Shown here piece after piece: positions 1-9,456 of a DNA stretch of 30,544 bases. This DNA comes from Cyclostephanos tholiformis (lineage: Eukaryota; Bacillariophyta; Thalassiosirophyceae; Thalassiosirales; Thalassiosiraceae): contig JALLPB010000032.1 of assembly GCA_036939975.1 (NCBI GenBank), positions 1 through 30,544 on the forward strand, written 5' to 3'. The notes under the pieces are model-generated. The model searched no databases. It saw only the letters and a program-made list of their open reading frames with translations, and was not told the DNA's origin. Made by a program: the position numbers and the translations under genes. Within the stretch, counting starts at the first letter, position 1, and each line of letters opens with the position of its first letter.

Positions 1-266
1 GGTATTTTTTATTATGTATTAATTCTACATTTACATGCCGCACAACGTACGTGAGTGGCAGAGGACCATGGTGTGAGCCAATTAAATGATCCACGCGCTC
101 CTGGATTTTGGGATCCCGCCAAAAACCAGCTCGCCGGTACATCCTACATACGTACATATGCGGGATGTAGTACTTAGAGAAATTTTACGAGAAATCACAG
201 CTACCTATTTTACCCTCGATCTGTAGCCAAAATGTTGGCTACGCTCCATTCCCATAAAGAGATACC
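1..266. other. Flank left of the transposon, no gene recognised
   Basis: This stretch precedes the left inverted repeat of the transposon. Short open frames on both strands overlap the repeat and show no recognisable protein features. An imperfect hairpin (ACATCC at 139..144 against GGATGT at 163..168) is the only local structure seen. No part of the aldo/keto reductase found on the other side of the transposon is present here, so the insertion did not split that coding region. Confidence 0.5.
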
Positions 267-485
267 GGGGTTTAGGGGTTGCATAATAGCCTCCATTTCA
301 ATTCGTACAATCCGAATTTTCGGATGGTTTTCACTCATGTGGATCTCTTTTTTCATTGTTTCCCAGTATGTATTTCTGCGAGTTCCTCCCAACCACTGCG
401 CAAGGGGCAAATCGTTCTCAAAAAACTCTAAGTCTAAATCATGATTTAACTAGTTGAAATTTCATGGCGAATTCATTGCTGAAAA
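267..485 (+). repeat. Left terminal inverted repeat of the MULE
   Basis: Reads as the reverse complement of 7394..7634 with mismatches and small indels. The most conserved part is a 35-bp perfect match at 420..454 against 7443..7477, around the core TCTAAATCATGATTTA. A second well-conserved block is at 292..330, around CCGAATTTTCGGATGG. Long repeats of this size are typical of Mutator-type elements, where they carry promoters and transposase-binding sites. Confidence 0.88.
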
Positions 486-610
486 TGAGCTGTCAGATAT
501 TTTCAGACAGAAATTACAGTCACAGTGCTGTCATTAAGACTGACATTTCAGTCACAAAGCTTTATTTTTGACATTTCTTGAATGTCATTTTGACACGTCT
601 CCACTGACGT
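486..610. promoter_or_regulatory. Subterminal cluster of TGACA/TGTCA motifs
   Basis: Just inside the left inverted repeat the pentamer TGACA or its complement TGTCA recurs several times in alternating orientation in about 120 bp (for example near 492, 530, 540, 570, 584 and 593), with related CAGTCAC words. This lies upstream of the plus-strand gene start at 782. Such clusters are plausible transposase- or transcription-factor-binding sites. That function is inferred only from position and repetition. The matching region inside the right repeat has fewer such words. Confidence 0.4.
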
Positions 611-781
611 TTTTTGATGTGTTGTTCCTCCAAGGGAGATACCGTGGTGCCCCATCTGCGATCCACAGCAGATGTTGTTGGCGTGTATGTAACTGTCAGG
701 AACACCTCGTCTTAGTTTTCATTCGTTGTAAGAATAATAGCCACATTAATCTTTCAATTCATAACAGTTCACCCAAACATC

Positions 782-2814
782 ATGTCTTCGTCTACCCTCC
801 GCCGCTCAACTCGCCAAACAAAACCGACCGAGAACGATATTCAGTCTGCTGAGCAAATCCGCACTGACGATCCTCCTTCTGCCAGTTCTTTTAACACCGC
901 TCTTACCATTAAGGGCAGCAACATAGTACCATCGAACACCAATAATTCGCGCGCACGTTACATGCCTACTCGTGGAATAGCCACGCGGCGTGCTCCTTTC
1001 AACCCTAAAACCAAATCTCCCTCTACTACTGATTCTCCTGACACCGATCAAGCCAGGAAGGGCAAGAAGCCGAAATTGTTGAGCGCTATTACAACAGGAG
1101 AGATGGAGCTTGGGGCATCGAATCCAGGCGTTAAGAAGAAGAGGACGGTTGGAAAAAAGAATAGGAAGGTTGGTTATAAAAAAGGTACGAAGGTGGTGAC
1201 GAAGGCAAAGAAGACATCTACAGACGACGATGAAGACGGTGAGGATTACAAGGACGACGATTATGAGCCCAGTGAAACGGATAGTCTTTTAGAACTGATG
1301 GATGGCGATGACGATGATGTGAATGTGGATGGCGACAAGGTGGGAGACAGGTTTGAGGGGGAAAACAGGTTGAAGGTGGATACGGTTGACGTGGGAGACA
1401 GGTACGTAAGAATGTTAGTTATTTTAATCTGACTGTTATTAATCATACAAATATGATTTTTACTAACACAAATTGTACAATTCCATCCTCTCATCTTATA
1501 TGAATTATTTTTGTATCAATTATACAGGTACGTAAGAATATTATTTATATTAATCTGTCTGTATTGATTCATACAACTAAGATTTTTACTAACATGATTT
1601 GTTCCATTTCTTTTGTCAATAATATACAGAACGGTATTTTCAATGATAGCGCCCTTCTATGGGCAGGAATTACTTGGTGGTCCCAAGATAGGTTACAAGC
1701 CAATTTTGGATTGGACCGAACTCCGCAATGACCAAGGGGAGGGACTGCTTATTGGTGTTGACGTATTTGATTCAGCAAATACTTCATTTGTTGGGACCAT
1801 CCCCTGTTTGGAAATTCAGGCAGGTTTGGCATTCATGGTAAGTGACGAGATTTTTTATTGTGACAATTATCATATTCTAGTATGCTACGTATCTGACACC
1901 ACGTAAGTTACTGAATGTTCTCGAATCAGTTGAAATCAATAAAGACAAATCAGTCATCAGTGATTCAATGATGTTTCAGATCAAGCGATCCTCAGCGCCG
2001 GATCAGGATACCCCAACAATTTCGTATCAGTCAATTGCTACACCCAGCAGGCACTTCTGCCAATTTGTCATCAATTATCTATTGATGGTGTTGTACTTTG
2101 ATTGTTGGTATCCCTTCTTGTCAAACTCAACACCAGCCCCCTACCGCAAGGTTAGTAATCTTGTTTCCAATTGCAGTTAAAACATTTTTATATGTCTCAT
2201 TTTGCTCTCCTTTATTTTAATGTTTCTTGTTCAAGAGTGTTCCTGATAAAGTAACTGCGGGGATATCACACAACCGTCAAATATTACTCGATTTGTGTCT
2301 TAAAATTAACCCCAAGACTACTATGAGTCTGCTTGCATCGTCCCGAATGGAGTTAGGCTGGAATTACCCTAAGTTGAATGCGTTGTTCAACGCCGTGACT
2401 AATTATCGAAACAAGATGATGAAAGGAATCATTTCCTCATTCCAATATTATGATCAGGTGAGATTCTTAGTAATAGTTCAGAAATTTTTTGGTGAATCTA
2501 CTGAATCATCTTCTCTGTTGCAACAGGATGAAAACAATAAATGTCTATGGATCCATCACTGGATTGTCCTGCAACTAATTCATCCCCATTTTAGGCCACG
2601 TGTTGGGTATGACTTTGAAGATCCTTACATCTTACATAAGGATAATGGCTTGAATTTCGTTCATGAGAACTACTCTGATTTCATCATGACCACTGAGGAT
2701 GATGAGTTTCATGAGCAGTATTTGAAAACTTTGGGATGCAAACCACCAAAGAAATTGCCTTATGGGATTGTTTGGAAGGGGACGAAAATCGACGACACTA
2801 TCACAACAATGTGA
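782..2814 (+). CDS. Second (mudrB-position) gene of the MULE, unknown function
   Basis: Five exons join in one open frame of 502 codons: 782..1401, 1630..1837, 1980..2150, 2236..2457 and 2527..2814. All junctions are GT-AG and phases agree. The first ~200 residues are low complexity: Ser/Thr-rich, then strongly basic (KKKRTVGKKNRK, a likely nuclear signal), then acidic (DDDEDGEDYKDDDYE), like a nuclear or chromatin protein. Residues ~207-502 look globular, with aromatic-rich segments such as FDCWYPFL and WIHHWIVLQL. I recognise no family. The gene lies inside the transposon, converges on the transposase and sits where mudrB sits in MuDR. Unlike the transposase it carries no stop or frameshift. 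The last intron (2458..2526) is a multiple of three without stops, so retention would add 23 residues. Confidence 0.75.
1402..1629 (+). repeat. Tandemly duplicated intron with no exon between copies
   Basis: The first intron of the plus-strand gene is two related units placed end to end: 1402..1527 and 1528..1629. Each begins GTACGTAAGAAT, passes through TTAATCTG and GATTTTTACTAACA, and ends in TATACAG. Each unit is a complete intron by itself, with donor, branch-like ACTAAC and acceptor. The first acceptor abuts the second donor (ACAG/GTACG), so splicing could be one step over 228 nt or recursive in two steps. The longer first unit carries an extra ~20 nt near its 3' end. Confidence 0.85.
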
Positions 2815-2833
2815 TTTGTTATGGTATCTGTAG

Positions 2834-3535
2834 TGATGATGTGTCTTGAATTGTGTGTGTAAGCATTCTATTGGTATTACCAATGTGTTATAATAAACCT
2901 ATATAAATCAATTATTTCCTCTATTGCCATCTCCATCTCCATCTTGGTCTCGGTGTTCTTCTTAGTTAGTTACTAGCGAAAACTAGCAGCATTATATGAT
3001 TTGTATAAAAACAAATTATAAATCTATGATTCATACAATTTGCGTCCACGGCATTGTATGATTCGTATATAAACAAATTGTTTATCTATGATTCTTATCA
3101 TACGCATCCACGTTGTTGTAAGATTTGTATAAATAAAAAAATTGTTTATCTATTATACCATTCTCATCCACGTCGTTATACGATTTGTATAACTGTCAAT
3201 TGTTTATTTATGATTCATACCATTGCATCCATGTACAATTTACTACAATGTCCCCTTCAATTTCAATTCTATTTTCTTACGGATAGTTTACTACAATTAG
3301 TTTGTGTGAACAAAACATAATGATGTGACTTGAATTGTGTGTCTAAGTGTAGCATTACTTCTATTGGTATTACCAATGTGTTGTAATACCTATCTAATTA
3401 AATTACTTCCTCTAACGCCATCTCTGTCTCCATCTCCGTCTCCGTGTTCTTCCATTACTTCTACCCTGACAACCCCTTCAATCTCAATTCAGGTTTCCCT
3501 TTTTTTAGTGTAATACCTGACATTACTATTTGTCC
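2834..3535. repeat. Repeat-rich spacer: direct repeats around a 60-bp minisatellite
   Basis: A direct repeat of about 130 bp occurs at ~2834..2962 and ~3320..3452. Both copies contain ATTGGTATTACCAATGTGTT and a CATCTCCATCTCC-type pyrimidine track. Between them, 2997..3235 holds about four diverged tandem units of 55-62 bp. Their shared pattern is GATTTGTATAA, TTGTTTATCTATGATTCATACCAT and CATCCACG. A shorter repeat (CCCCTTCAATTTCAATTC, near 3250 and 3472) is also present. No convincing ORF is seen. The spacer separates the 3' ends of the two convergent genes and may hold their polyadenylation signals, as the repetitive intergenic region of MuDR does. Confidence 0.8.
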
Positions 3536-6500
3536 TCATTCATCAACTCTCATTTCCTCAGCTAAAATATCTCTAGCTTCATTCTGTTTCATTTCAACAT
3601 AACGTTCCATATCTGCCCAGATTCTTGCAATTCGTGGATTATTCTCAACATCACAATAAGTTTTCACATAATCAATATTCTCCACCATATTCTTTCGTGA
3701 TTTATTTAGAGAATCAGTTGTTGGCATACAAATTGTTTTTTCAACACTATTCGAATTGAGATCTCTGTGGAGCTGTTTTGCCTGTGGACTCGGGAATAAT
3801 GTAGACTGGTTATCAAATCTTGTCAAGTGGCTTCTTGTGTTTTCCTCAAAATCTAAAGCACAAGGTGTCATGGGATCCTCTCCTGATACAAAACAAACAG
3901 TATCACAAATATCACTTGTGATGTCATCACTGTTTTCCTCTGCATCACATGCAAACATCCTGGCTTGCAATTCTTTCAGTGTCCAAGTGTTTTTTCTCTT
4001 GTTGAACTATTAATGCAACCTTATATTCACTCTCACTGGTACCAAACATTATATGTGGATAACACACATTCGTATTCCTATGAATGTGAACATTGAAATT
4101 TGTTAACAAAAAAAAATGAACATATACGAGATAAACATCATGTATCAATACCACACCTTTCATTTGGTATTTGTAGACACCTTTCTAAACATTCATTGGA
4201 TATAGGTGTTCCATACTCCTCATTGAAAGATTGGACCGAAATTGACTTCATCATTGCTTCACTTAATGGCAAATTTTCAATGCCAAAGTAGACACCATAT
4301 ACTTTCCAGTGTTCTACCTTAACCATTGAATCCTCCAGCTCATTGGTTATTGCTAGCACATGGGAACAAGGAATGCCGCACCGGTCATAATGTAGACATG
4401 AGCATGATAGAAAGGATTGATTTGCATTCCGTTTAACAAATACTCAATAGACAGTGGGAAACACAGGAAATTTATCCTTCAAGGATAGTGTGTCACTTCT
4501 AAAATGTGGTGGCTTGTACTTGCTGAAGTTCCATACCATCCAAGCTTCAGGATGAGTTCTTACGCATTTCTCATGAAGTCGTTGGTCAAAAAGTTCATTA
4601 ACAATATACACGGACTTTTGCATATACAAATCCTTCTGTCTCAACTTGGATGCAATAACTGATTGTTGGAGTTCCCTATTTTTCCTAAAATCAAGCTGGG
4701 AAAATCGCCATTGATTTGTGCTATTGATCATGAACAACGACTTGCTGGTTTTGTGTTTGGTGCTTGTCTGAATAATCAGAACAGTAATGATTCAATAATT
4801 AGAATTGTTAAAAGAAAAATTGTTTAACAACATATTATATACATGACCACACCTTTGCTTTGTGCTTTGTATGATTGTTCATGGATTCCACCGGAGAGGT
4901 GGTCATTGCATCATATGACATGCTTATTGTTCGGCGAATATAATATGCTAGGAAATGTTCTTTTGTTGTGATTTTGACCTGATATGATTCAATGGCTTCT
5001 TTTAACTGTTGTGTAATTAACCCATCAGCGTACAACTTAGCAACGACCTCAGTTAAAATGGAATGTGACTTCACATACTGAGATTTTGTTTCATAGACAC
5101 AAGCTTGATGCATGGATAGTTTGTAAAGCCATTCACCTAATAAGAAGGACACATTTGTGCGAAGATATATATATATATAATATGAGCCAATATGAATAGA
5201 CAATACAAAGAATACACAAATTGCTAATCATACCAAGCATTTTACCATGTTCACCCTTAAGCAACATTGGATATAGGTCCTTCTTGAATGACTGCTATAT
5301 TCCATGGAAGGTGCAAAGCATGACTTTGGACTGTTTGAATTCATTCATGGTTTCAATTGCAGACTGATAAGGTCGATACTCTGATTCGTTCTCATCGGTT
5401 AGAACCATGCGATTCATCTTACATATGTTGGGTGAATACAGGTAAGGATATGCCAAATTGTATATTGTGTCAAAAACCCACTTTTGAGCAGATGGGATGA
5501 TTGACATGTTTACAGGGACTGTGTCTCCAGAGGCTGACCGCACAGCCACAACAAATAGTTCACTTCTGTCACGATTTGTTCCTGTAACATTTTGATATGT
5601 ATAATTCATACATCATGAGGGAGTGAAAGAGTACAAATAATGTAAGTACGATTTGTATATTGTAGACTTTATAGAAATAAATAGTATCTGTACAAATTGT
5701 ACATACCCGCGGTACAATCCATGAACCACACTTGTGGATACATGGACATATATCTCATCATTTCATTGGTGGCAAATGACAGTAGAACCATCCATTCAGA
5801 AGAATCAGGAATGAGTTTATCCCTCCGAATCTTCAGTATCCTAGTCTCAATGTCATCAGATGTTGGTATGGGTATTCCTCCTTTTGCCCTATCCCCATCC
5901 TTTCACGGACGGCCCTTTGGATATGCAAACAATCCTTCACCACTCTTGTGACTAACATAATAATAATTAATGCCCTCACTATCGAATATTTAACGTGAGG
6001 GGAAATGGTTAGAAAATACATCCTAATTTTTACTTAAAAAAGGGAATGTATTGAACTTACTCTTCAAAATACTTGATGATTTTTTCACCTTCGGTATCAG
6101 AAGAGAGAATGCCCTTATCCATATTCAATAATTCTTGTAATTTTTCGTTGCGGTTGAACAGTGTCTTAGGCAAGAAGGTTCCAACATCATCACAATTTAT
6201 GTCCTTCAAAAATTCACTGATAACTGATGGTGCCACGTTAAGATCATACAGCTTGCTAATCTGAATAACACAAGTAGTAAGACGTAATTAGTTTGTACAA
6301 ATGGCATTTATATAAATAATACAAATAAGAATAATAAGATTAAAGTTCCTTACAATAGATACGTCTTGACTGTTCATTTCATTTGCTCTTTTTGTCATAG
6401 CTTCCGCTGCAATAGGAAGGTGGTTACAATGATCAAGACAACTGTTCTTGTGAAGGAACCATTCGTCATTTTGGGATAGATAAATAATAAGATGCATGGT

Positions 6501-7208
6501 GCATTTGGTATCAATAGATGAGGCCCTAGAGGTGACTCTTCGTCTGACATCCACTTCTTTTGTAGAATGCGGAGGTGGATGTTTAGTTGTTTCTCTCTTC
6601 CGAGCTAATTTCTTAGTCTTACTAGCCATATCTAAAATGCCTGGGAGTTTGTACAAATCGTATATACAAGAATCATGTTAGTAAAATGTATACATAAAAT
6701 AATTGTAGTTGTATTATTTGTCTAACCGCTTACCTTTCGTTCTTTTAGACTTTTGCCTCTTCATTTTTTGGGCTACAACATTGTTCGGACCAACGGTAGA
6801 AGGTGTAAAGGTAATCGCAGTTCGTGATTCATAGGTACGGTAGTGCTGACAAGCAAGTGTGAAAGATTTCTTTTTTGATGAATTAGGACGCCTTATTTGC
6901 CTCGTTGAAATTTTGCAGCCACTGACACAACCTGTCTTACACAACATGGTTTTCAAGTCATCCCAAGAGTCAGGCCCAGTGTATAGAGCAGGATCAAACC
7001 TGTAAAATGAACCAAGACGTTCTCCTGTAGGAAATTTGTTGGGCTGATTAATAGCACCAACGGGGGTGGTTGAGTTACTGCCCTTAGCAGCACTGCTTAT
7101 ATCAAGAAACTGGTTTGATTCGTTGATGGGTATGCAGACAGTAGATGACCAGCTGGACAAACTAAGAGTTAGGTCCTGAATCGACCTGGTGATGGCATTA
7201 TAATTCAT
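3536..7208 (-). pseudogene. Mutator-like (MULE) transposase, disrupted
   Basis: Eight exons splice in phase: 7208..6734, 6640..6354, 6260..6061, 5951..5707, 5581..5234, 5136..4853, 4767..4157 and 4077..3536, giving about 996 codons (maize MURA is 823). Visible in order are a WRKY/GCM1-type zinc finger split over exons 1-2 (ending CLDHCNH), then the DDE domain with FMDCT, VLTDENES, the C-x2-H of CTFHG, and SPVESMNNHTK carrying the third acidic residue. A SWIM finger (CSCLHYDRCGIPCSH) follows, then an acidic C-terminal tail. Stops interrupt it at 5903..5905 (TGA), 5295..5297 (TAG, right after CTFHG) and 4444..4446 (TGA). A six-T run at 3990..3995 appears to carry one base too many, because the frame changes there. 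The family is clear. Loss of activity is inferred from these breaks. Confidence 0.92.
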
Positions 7209-7393
7209 GACAACGGGGATATTAAAAATTATGAAAGTATCATATTGATACACATATCATATTCACACATAACCATTAATTCTGTAAACAGAAGTACATA
7301 ATAAACACGTCAGTGTTTCAAATATCATCCGAAAGACAATGAGTCAACACGGAATATTGAAGTTGATGAAATAAGTTGAAGTATTGTAACAAA
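7209..7393. other. Transposase 5' leader region, no gene
   Basis: AT-rich leader between the transposase ATG (7208, the first in-frame ATG; an upstream ATG at 7260 is out of frame) and the right inverted repeat. It probably contains the transposase promoter. No clear TATA element stands out from the AT-rich background. Confidence 0.4.
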
Positions 7394-7634
7394 ATTACAT
7401 AACGAAGTTTGATTTAGCGATGAATTCGCCGTGTTAATTTTCACTAGTTAAATCATGATTTAGACTTAGAGTTTTTTTGAAACGGTCTCCCCCTTGTCCC
7501 TAGGTTAGGAGGAACTCGTAAAAATTAGTACCACGAAAAAATGAAAAATTCGATCCACATGAATGAAAACCATCCGAAAAATCGGATTGTAAGAATTGAA
7601 ATAGAGACTATTTAGCTCTCCCCTTTCAGGGACC
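7394..7634 (-). repeat. Right terminal inverted repeat of the MULE
   Basis: Inverted partner of 267..485. The perfectly matched 35-bp core lies at 7443..7477. Divergence rises toward the outer end (7600..7634), where only short G- or C-rich words align with the left end. The repeat ends about 65 bp before the aldo/keto reductase start codon. Confidence 0.88.
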
Positions 7635-7699
7635 CGATGGTAAATTCATGCCAAACGTACACAGTAGAGAACCCGATCCAACATAACCAGTCAGACATC

Positions 7700-9346
7700 A
7701 TGAGGACCACGATCCCGCTTGTACCGCGTCTTCCCAACCTATATCTCGGCACAATGACCTTCTCGTGGAAGGGACAGACATCGTCGTACGTCAACGGTAA
7801 GGAGGTGAACTAATTAACTGAAAACAAAACGGGGGGAGGGGGGGGTGTACGTAATCGTTGTTTCGCTGCTTCGTCGTTCGTCGCGTTGATGGACGACGAT
7901 GGACGACGACGGCGTTCAAACGACAAAGCTCATCCATCACCTTTGCCCAACCCCTTCGCACACTAACCTACTCCTTCTTTTTGTCGTTCCGTGCCTTATC
8001 GAATACACCTTTTCATATGATAATATTCTCGAACTAAAACGCAGATTCCATCGCATCGCGAATGTTGGCCGATTTCGTAGACTTTCATGACGATGGTAAC
8101 GCGCCAGTAGTCCGCGTCGATACGGCTCGTATCGTGAGTAATGGTCAAATGTCGACGTTATATTATTTTGTTGTTTAGGTATCGAGCCGCCCGAGTACCC
8201 CCCCCCCCCCCACGTAAGGCGTTCGGGGCGTTCGACTATCTTTTCTCACATTATGAAGATGCCCCACCCCCACCCCATCCGTATCGATCGACGACCTGAA
8301 CCAATGTTTTTTCTTCTTATTCTTCTTTCGCAACGCAACGACCCGACCACAATACGACGACGAAGTACGGGGGAGGCGATTCTGAGCGCGCGTTGGGACT
8401 AGCCCTCAAAAATCTGGTCGGTGATGGATCGTCGTCGTCGTCGTCGTCGTCGATGAGTATCGCGATCGGCACGAAGGCGCATCCGTCCCAACCCGGCGGA
8501 CTCTCCCCGGATGGAATACGCTCCCAGCTATCGTCGTCATTGGACGCGATGAAAATAGACTCGGTGTCCGAATATTACCTCCATCAGCCGGACATCGACA
8601 ATCCGCTATTGGATTCGTTATTTACCATGAACGAATTATTGATAGAGGGGAAGATTAAGTACATCGGATTGAGCAATTATCACTATTCGGAGGTCGAGCG
8701 CGCCTTCGCGCTTTGTCGCGAATATGGACTCGTCGGGCCGACTTATTACCAGGGACTGTACAATCCGTTGAATCGTCTCGTGGAAAATGAATTGTTGCCC
8801 TTGTTGCGTAAGAACGATTGTCGCTTCGTGGCGTACAATCCATTGGCGGCGGGTCTCCTAACGGGCAAGCACACGTCGAATTCGGGAGAGGTGAGGGAGG
8901 GCAGGTTCAAGGACAATCCCAATTACATGCCCAGATATTACACGTCATCGAACTTTAGGGCATTGGAATTGATACGATCGGCTTGCGAACGCGATAACAT
9001 ATCGATGGTGGATGCCACGTATCGCTGGTTGATGCACCATTCGGCATTGTGCGAAAACGACGGTATATTGATCGGCGCGAGCTCTTTATCGCAGTTGAGC
9101 GAGAACCTGCGATGCTGCTCCAACGCAAATGCCGATTCGGTAGGAGACGATCCGTCGCGGGGTGGTGGTGGTGGTGGCAAACTCCCGAAACGTTTGGTGG
9201 ATGTCATCGACGAGGCGTGGACGGTCATCTCGGGCGATGGTTCGAACGGGGGGCCGTTCCCGTATTGGCGATCCTACTCGTCGGATATGCCTGGAAGGGA
9301 GGATCTGGATCAAGGTGCCTCGTACGACGCCCTCAAGGCAAAGTAA
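7700..9346 (+). CDS. Aldo/keto reductase, AKR7 (aflatoxin aldehyde reductase)-like
   Basis: Three exons (7700..7796, 8045..8133, 8366..9346) splice in phase to a 388-residue protein. It begins at ATG 7700 with the family's first strand (LYLGTMTFSW). The (beta/alpha)8 NADPH-dependent oxidoreductase tetrad is complete: Asp and Tyr in DTARIYGGGDSE (created by the exon 2/3 junction), Lys in GTKAHP and His in YLHQPD. GKIKYIGLSNY, YQGLYNPLNR and AYNPLAAGLLTGK match the AKR7/AKR12 group, which reduces aldehydes. Two insertions look lineage-specific: a poly-Ser run from TCG repeats (8429..8452) and a Gly6 run near 9164. Intron 2 contains a C14 tract. The gene is convergent with the next gene (111 bp between ends) and its ATG is ~65 bp from the transposon. 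No targeting peptide is evident, so it is probably cytosolic. Confidence 0.93.
7797..8365 (+). other. Aldo/keto reductase introns 1 and 2 with G/C homopolymers
   Basis: Intron 1 (7797..8044, GTAAGG...CGCAG) contains a G-run cluster near 7830..7846. Intron 2 (8134..8365, GTGAGT...CGAAG) contains a C14 run near 8200..8213 followed by a CCCCACCCCCACCCC stretch, so its minus strand could form a G-quadruplex. The splice phases fix both introns: without them the residues joining TSSYVND to SIASRML, and DTARI to YGGGDSE, are lost. Confidence 0.75.
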
Positions 9347-9456
9347 AAGTGAGATGTAGGTATGTCGGGGAATAATGTGAATATATAAACGCTTGCCATG
9401 TTTTAGTTCTCGATGATCAGTGATATCTTTGAATCAAGTCCCTTCCATCTCTACCT

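Larger units (their letters stand above)
267..7634. mobile_element. MULE/MuDR-like DNA transposon with two convergent genes
   Basis: An approximately 7.4-kb AT-rich element is bounded by long terminal inverted repeats (about 267..485 and 7394..7634). The minus-strand gene is a Mutator-superfamily transposase with zinc finger, DDE core and SWIM finger. The plus-strand gene is an unrelated 502-codon ORF. Each gene starts just inside one inverted repeat and the two converge on a repeat-rich centre, the same plan as maize MuDR with mudrA and mudrB. The transposase has three in-frame stop codons and one apparent frameshift, so this copy is probably not autonomous. No convincing 9-bp target-site duplication could be identified, and the outer edges of the repeats are diverged, so the ends are uncertain by perhaps 10 bp. 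Confidence 0.88.

Noticed and set aside
139..168. Hairpin near the left edge
   Set aside because: The arms are short (6 bp plus partial matches) and nothing around it suggests a transposon end or RNA gene.
255..275. Target-site duplication for the MULE
   Set aside because: No 9-bp direct repeat could be matched between the sequences outside 267 and 7634; the ends are too diverged to place with confidence.
2997..3235. CRISPR-like array
   Set aside because: The ~60-bp units are contiguous and diverged, with no unique spacers between constant repeats, and the setting is eukaryotic; this is a minisatellite.
7899..8090. Separate small plus-strand gene in front of the aldo/keto reductase
   Set aside because: It overlaps reductase intron 1 and exon 2 in another frame and has no features of its own.
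9049..9375. Overlapping frames in and opposite the reductase C-terminus
   Set aside because: The TCG- and GGT-rich codons leave other frames open by chance; only the reductase frame shows conserved motifs.
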